Assembly: GCA_945859605.1 (NCBI GenBank)
Contig: OX243814.1
Span: 44,563,587-44,627,586 of the forward strand
Direction of reading: 5' to 3'
Source of the DNA: Lumbricus rubellus
Taxonomy: Eukaryota > Annelida > Clitellata > Crassiclitellata > Lumbricidae
Length of the DNA: 64,000 nt
The first letter of the stretch is position 1; each line of letters starts with the position of its first letter. A program made the translations under genes and the position numbers. The notes under the pieces were generated by a model, which saw nothing but the letters and a program-made list of their open reading frames with translations, ran no database searches and was not told the origin of the DNA. Below are positions 60,003-64,000 of this stretch, piece by piece.

Positions 60003-60250
60003 CCGGTACTTCAACTTCAACTTCAACTTGTTTATTGATCCCAAAAATATCAAACAGACAATTAGCCTATGCATTCATAATAGTACACAAAGTGATTAAT
60101 TGCAGTTAACAAATGCCTTGTTATAGCTTAGTGTACAATCATTACTGTGTGATGTAGGGAGCAATTATAGACTACGGTACCCGAAGGGAGTGATCCCGCT
60201 ATTGGGGCCTATTTACCAAAGAAAATAAAATTCTTCATTATAATATGATA
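60003..60250 (-). mobile_element. LINE 3' end with (GAAGTT)n tail
   Basis: On the minus strand it ends GGGATCAATAAACAAG followed by (TTGAAG)n. It is homologous to 4680-4922, which has a (TTCAG)n tail instead. Confidence 0.6.
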
Positions 60251-60594
60251 GGCTAAATGATAAGCTGCCAAACTTCATGTTGTCAGAACTTAGATGTTCA
60301 ATTATTATTCATCTTAATATTAAGTAAGCTTTGGCAATAATTATTGTTGACAGTTTTCACAGAATGCGTTACTTCTTTATTGTCCACACAATAACGCCCC
60401 AATCATCCACTACCACCCACGCCCACCCTCTATCTATTGCGCAATATATTTTACAGTCCAAGCTAAGAAACGCCCTCTCCAAATTTTAAACCATGAATAA
60501 TAGGCCTCCTCTACTCCATGTTGAAGCTGAACAAATCGGAGGCGACAGTTCGAAACAGCCAAGAATTATTCTCATTAATCCAATCTTTTCTCAA

Positions 60595-60809
60595 GTCAGA
60601 ATGATTAGTTTCATCAATCCAACTACTGTTTTAGCAACAATATTATTGCTTGTATAAATTCAACATCCATTCAACCAACTTCTATCTAGGCAACAATATT
60701 TTCGCCAATCCAAGGTCTAAATTAACAATCCAACTTCTACTGAGCAGAATTTTTTCATCATCCAAATTCTATCGAAGTAAGAATTATTTGCATAAATCCA
60801 ACTTTTATT
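60595..60809. repeat. Degenerate ~40-bp repeats around AATCCAACTTCTATTT
   Basis: Six units ('caatccaactactgtttta', 'caaccaacttctatct', 'caatccaacttctactg', 'aaatccaacttttattt') like those at 35190-35430 and inside elements B-D. Confidence 0.65.
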
Positions 60810-60813
60810 TAAC

Positions 60814-61015
60814 CCTCATCCTACCAAGTCGGGTCCGTTCGGACCCCAAGCACATAAACTGCTGTGTAACTTTTTGCAATAAAAGATTAAGAGTCGGCAT
60901 TTTATGAATTTGTCTATAGTTCTGTCCTACATGATATGCTGTAGATACTTTTTGAAAAAAATTATTTTGAATTTTTAATTAAAAAATTCTGTTGGGGTCC
61001 GAACGGACCCCAACG
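60814..61015. mobile_element. TTAA-type element, left end, with GGTCCG palindromes
   Basis: TTAA at 60810-60813 is followed by CCCTCATCCTACCAAG and then GGGTCCGTTCGGACCCC. An inverted GGGGTCCGAACGGACCCC lies at ~60993-61010. This resembles 1977-3024. The outer right terminus is not visible. Confidence 0.5.
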
Positions 61016-61159
61016 TAAAAAAGCTTACGTATCAGCCTTTTAGCCAATGTAGAGCTAGATTTCTGCAGCTTTGCACTACACGGTTTGGGTTCTAGGACTG
61101 TTTTTCAAAAGACAATTCGTTAAGCCTTTAAGGTAATGTTATTTATGTACATCACCCAA

Positions 61160-61363
61160 AAATACATGCATACATATATACAAACATACACACACACACA
61201 CATAAAAAACATACACGCACACATTCATATATCACGAACGTATGTACATAAAAGCAAAACGCCATGCATGCATACATGCATGCTAAATACTAACATATAT
61301 GCAGACACAAATACATGCAAATATGCACACACATGCAAGCATACACACAAGCATACATACATA
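61160..61363. repeat. (ACATAC)-type microsatellite, left part
   Basis: Imperfect CATA/CACA repeats, continuing at 62572-63380 beyond the mariner insertion. Confidence 0.9.
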
Positions 61364-62571
61364 CACCGTGGCTCAAAAAACTAAGCCAAATTGTTTTGCA
61401 TACATCTCTAATACCTGGTGACATATCAAGCTAATATTTTTCAAATATTTAGAGAAGTGGACCAAGAATATGATTCCAAAAATTTCATGAGACAAAGTTG
61501 AACGGATAAAAAGATATGAATATTTAAACTTCATATGCAGAAATTGCAGTTTACAAGCAATTTTCTGTCAGATTCAATAAAATGTTTTCTTATATCTCTA
61601 ATGCTTGATGATTAATCATTCTAAAATTTTCCAGATATGTAGAGAATTGAACTAAGAACATGATTCCATCAGTATGGTTTTCTTATTTAATTAATTAAGA
61701 TGCTCAAAATGTCCTCGTTCTTGCACGCAAGCCTGGAAGCGCTGGCGCCACGCATTACGCAACAGCGTGCATCGTCAATTATCCTCTGGTCCAGGCCTTC
61801 CCGCACTTCCAACAAGCGTTGGTTGCTTCAGATCGTTTATATCATGGATTGTTGTCTGTATAGACTCGGTCTTGCATCACGCTCCACACTTCATAGTCGA
61901 CAGGATTCAAATCTGGGCTGTTCGGAGGCCATAATGTGGGAGAAATGAAGTCTGTCAGCATTTCGATGGTTTCCTTGGCTCTGTGGGCTGGCGCTGTTCT
62001 GTTGAAAAAGTAAACAGCCTTCTGGTGCTATAGATTTCTTATAACAGGTGGAAGATGTTGTGACAGCAGAACATTGCGATAATATACTCCGTTAATTTTA
62101 CTCCAGGATCCCTGAAGACCACAATTGGGAACTATCAAGCGTCGAAACAGCAACGAACACCAGAACAGAATGGCTGAAAACAGACATTTCTGGAGATGAA
62201 GTTTAAATAATCATATCTTTCTATCCGTTCAAATTTATGACATGATATTTTGGAATCCTATTCTTGGTTCAATCCTCTAAATATCTGGAAAATATTGGTA
62301 TGATTAATTATCAGGCATTGGAGATATATGAAAAACAGTTTAGCTTACTTTTTACTGAATCTGGCAGAAAATAATGCTTGTAAACTGCAATTTCGGCATA
62401 TGAAGTTGAAAGATTCATATCTTTTTATCCGTTCAATTTTATCTCTTGAAATTTTGGAATCATATTCTTGGTCCACGTCTGTAAATATTTGAAAAATTTT
62501 AGCGTGATAAGTTATCAGGCATCAGAGATATATGAAAAATAATTTGGCTTAGTTTTTTTTGAACCACGGTG
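61364..62571 (-). mobile_element. Mariner element, 1.2 kb, inactive
   Basis: Termini CACCGTGGCTCAAAAAA and, inverted, TTTTTTTTGAACCACGGTG are flanked by TA inside a CATA microsatellite. Subterminal inverted repeats extend at least 150 bp ('accaagaatatgattcc' on the left, mirrored on the right). The length is that of a full mariner. The transposase is on the minus strand and corrupted. Confidence 0.9.
61690..62200 (-). pseudogene. Mariner transposase remnant
   Basis: Minus-strand translation gives INGVYYRNVLLSQHLPP (about 62100), APAHRAKETIEMLTDF (about 61970) and WPPNSPDLNPVDYEVW (about 61910), then 'TIHDINDLKQ' in another frame. WPPNSPDLNP.(D/E) contains the third acidic residue of the mariner DD34D catalytic triad. 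The middle acidic residue before 'APAH' is lost or shifted, and there are frameshifts, so the enzyme is dead. Confidence 0.85.
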
Positions 62572-62823
62572 TACATACAAACATACATACATGCATACAT
62601 ACATTCATGAAAGAATACCCGCATGTTTGACAATTGTTTGCTCATCATGTGTGTATGTATATTGATGCATGTATCTATATATGAATGGATGTATGTATGT
62701 ATGTATGTATGTATGTATGTATGTATGTATGTATGTATGTATGTATGCACGTATGCATGCAAGCATGTATGTATGTATGTATGTATGTATGTATGTATGT
62801 ATGTATGTATGTATGTATGTATG

Positions 62824-62855
<32 letters not shown>

Positions 62856-63380
62856 ACTATGTATGTATGTATGTATGTATGTATACATGTACGAACGTGC
62901 TTACATACATACGTATATGCATACATATGTGTATTCACACATACGTGCAATGTGCATACATACAGAGATTCATGCATATACACTGCTTGCATACATACAT
63001 ACCTACATACATACAAACAAACATACATACATACATATATGCATGCATAAATACATACATGCATACATACATACAATACATACGTGCATACAATACATAA
63101 ATACATATATACATAAATACATGCATACAAACGCAATGTATGTATGTATGTATGTGTGTATGTATGTATGTATGTATGTATGTATTGTATGCATGTATCA
63201 TACATATATACATACATACACACGTACGTACAATGTCGTACATACATACATACATACATACATACATACATACATACATACATACATACATACATACATA
63301 CATACATACGTACATACGTACATACATTCATAATGTATATATGTATGTATGTTTGTTTGTATGCATATATGTATTAGGGT
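62572..63380. repeat. (GTAT)n then (TACA)n long microsatellite, self-complementary halves
   Basis: 62690-62890 is mainly GTAT on the plus strand; 62900-63130 is mainly TACA; 63138-63190 GTAT again; 63235-63330 TACA again. The halves are inverse complements and could form long hairpins. The Met-Tyr-Val-Cys and Tyr-Ile-His-Thr frames are artefacts. Confidence 0.95.
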
Positions 63381-63658
63381 GGAGTGAAAAACGTGAAATT
63401 CATAGAATCTGAACGGCTTAGTGGCAATTCGTTGCCTTTTGGTATAGGTAGTTATCACGCAAAATATTTCTTCAAAATTTGTCCTAGAAGATTTGCCCCA
63501 ACGAGCTTAAAAATTTAAAAATTCCTTTAAAAAATCAAAAATTAAAAAAATTCAATTTTTTTAAAAATGTTACAAATCAGCTGCAATATTGTTTTAAATA
63601 AATTAAATGATTGTATTTCGACAATATTAAACGGTAAACACTTAATTAAACATTAGAC
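63381..63658. other. No gene recognised
   Basis: AT-rich; 'tattagggtggagtgaaaa' at ~63372 may be a transposon terminus but has no visible partner. Confidence 0.35.
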
Positions 63659-64000
63659 CAGTGCTGTCCAACCTTTTTGGTACCACGGGCCGCAAAAGCA
63701 GGATTCTTTAAGCCGAGGGCCGCAACAGTAAACTCAAAAAGTATATAATTATAGTGACTAAAATGTATTGATAATATATCAACATTGAAATTAGTATTGA
63801 AATTTAATATGGAATGATTGTAATCTATCCATCAATCAAGCTATCAATAGGCCTATATGAAATTTAAATACTGCCGGTTCAAGGCATTCGGAGATGCTCC
63901 CGAGTCCCGACCCAGGAATTGTCAAAGAGAAAAGGTTTGAGCAGTTTGTGGAAAGAGTTCGACAAGTCCACAGTAATAATAATGAATAGTAGCATGTGGA
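63659..64000. mobile_element. hAT-like element, left end, cut by window edge
   Basis: CAGTGCTGTCCAACCTTTTTGG followed by 'ccacgggccgca' and 'gagggccgca' is a typical hAT MITE start. The right end is outside the window or lost. Confidence 0.5.

Noticed and set aside
62499..63458. Met-Tyr-Val-Cys and Tyr-Ile-His-Thr repeat frames
   Set aside because: Artefacts of the GTAT/TACA microsatellite.

Overview
The window is repeat-rich, AT-leaning eukaryotic DNA, most likely from a marine invertebrate. The evidence is spliced genes with short exons, TATA promoters, a Ty3/Gypsy retrotransposon, LINE pieces, tRNA-derived SINEs, Helitron ends, many small DNA transposons, and very long simple repeats. The palindrome TAGGCCTA is conspicuous throughout. 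An echinoderm or similar deuterostome is plausible, but this is inference. There is no bacterial or organellar gene organisation.

Host genes. The clearest is a family of small ricin-B-type (beta-trefoil, QxW) lectins on the minus strand. Copy 2 (exons between 22491 and 18069) is complete: a TATA box, a three-codon first exon (Met-Thr-Gln), then three exons that each carry one trefoil repeat, giving 131 aa without a signal peptide. Copy 1 (9640 to 3720) has the same promoter and first three exons, but I found no terminal exon. A third, diverged copy (59476 to 58105) has the two middle exons. Copies 1 and 2 lie in a segmental duplication that includes more than 1.5 kb upstream; each has since received different transposons. 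A second host gene, on the plus strand (exons at 49981, 50605 and 51244), encodes part of a protein family I know only as uncharacterised.

Layout. 0-12 kb: lectin copy 1, its introns filled with nested DNA transposons. 11.7-16.8 kb: a tandem duplication, SINE and LINE debris, and a 2-kb TTAA element. 18-22.6 kb: lectin copy 2. 23.9-32.8 kb: a Ty3/Gypsy element with nearly identical LTRs, inserted in the flank of lectin copy 2. 33.8-38.7 kb: a string of hAT and MULE-like elements with readable target-site duplications. 41-49.5 kb: a 63-bp coding-like tandem repeat, Helitrons, a SINE ending in 265 perfect TCG units, and a MULE-like element that splits a SINE. 50-57.5 kb: host exons, LINE fragments, a degenerate ~240-bp repeat and a 54-bp palindromic minisatellite. 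57.6-59.5 kb: lectin copy 3, with about 0.7 kb of trinucleotide repeats in its intron. 60-64 kb: a mariner inserted in a TACA/GTAT microsatellite.

The most interesting signal is a set of five fold-back elements (5034-6043, 6328-8722, 13897-14257, 33798-34287, 48184-48998). Their terminal inverted repeats are tandem arrays of 14-16 bp units. Each set has a different unit, yet each element is bounded by a 9-bp target duplication, exact in three and 8 of 9 in two. One carries the C-terminal tail of what looks like a MULE transposase. Several share an inner motif repeat, which suggests one family that rapidly replaces its terminal repeat unit.
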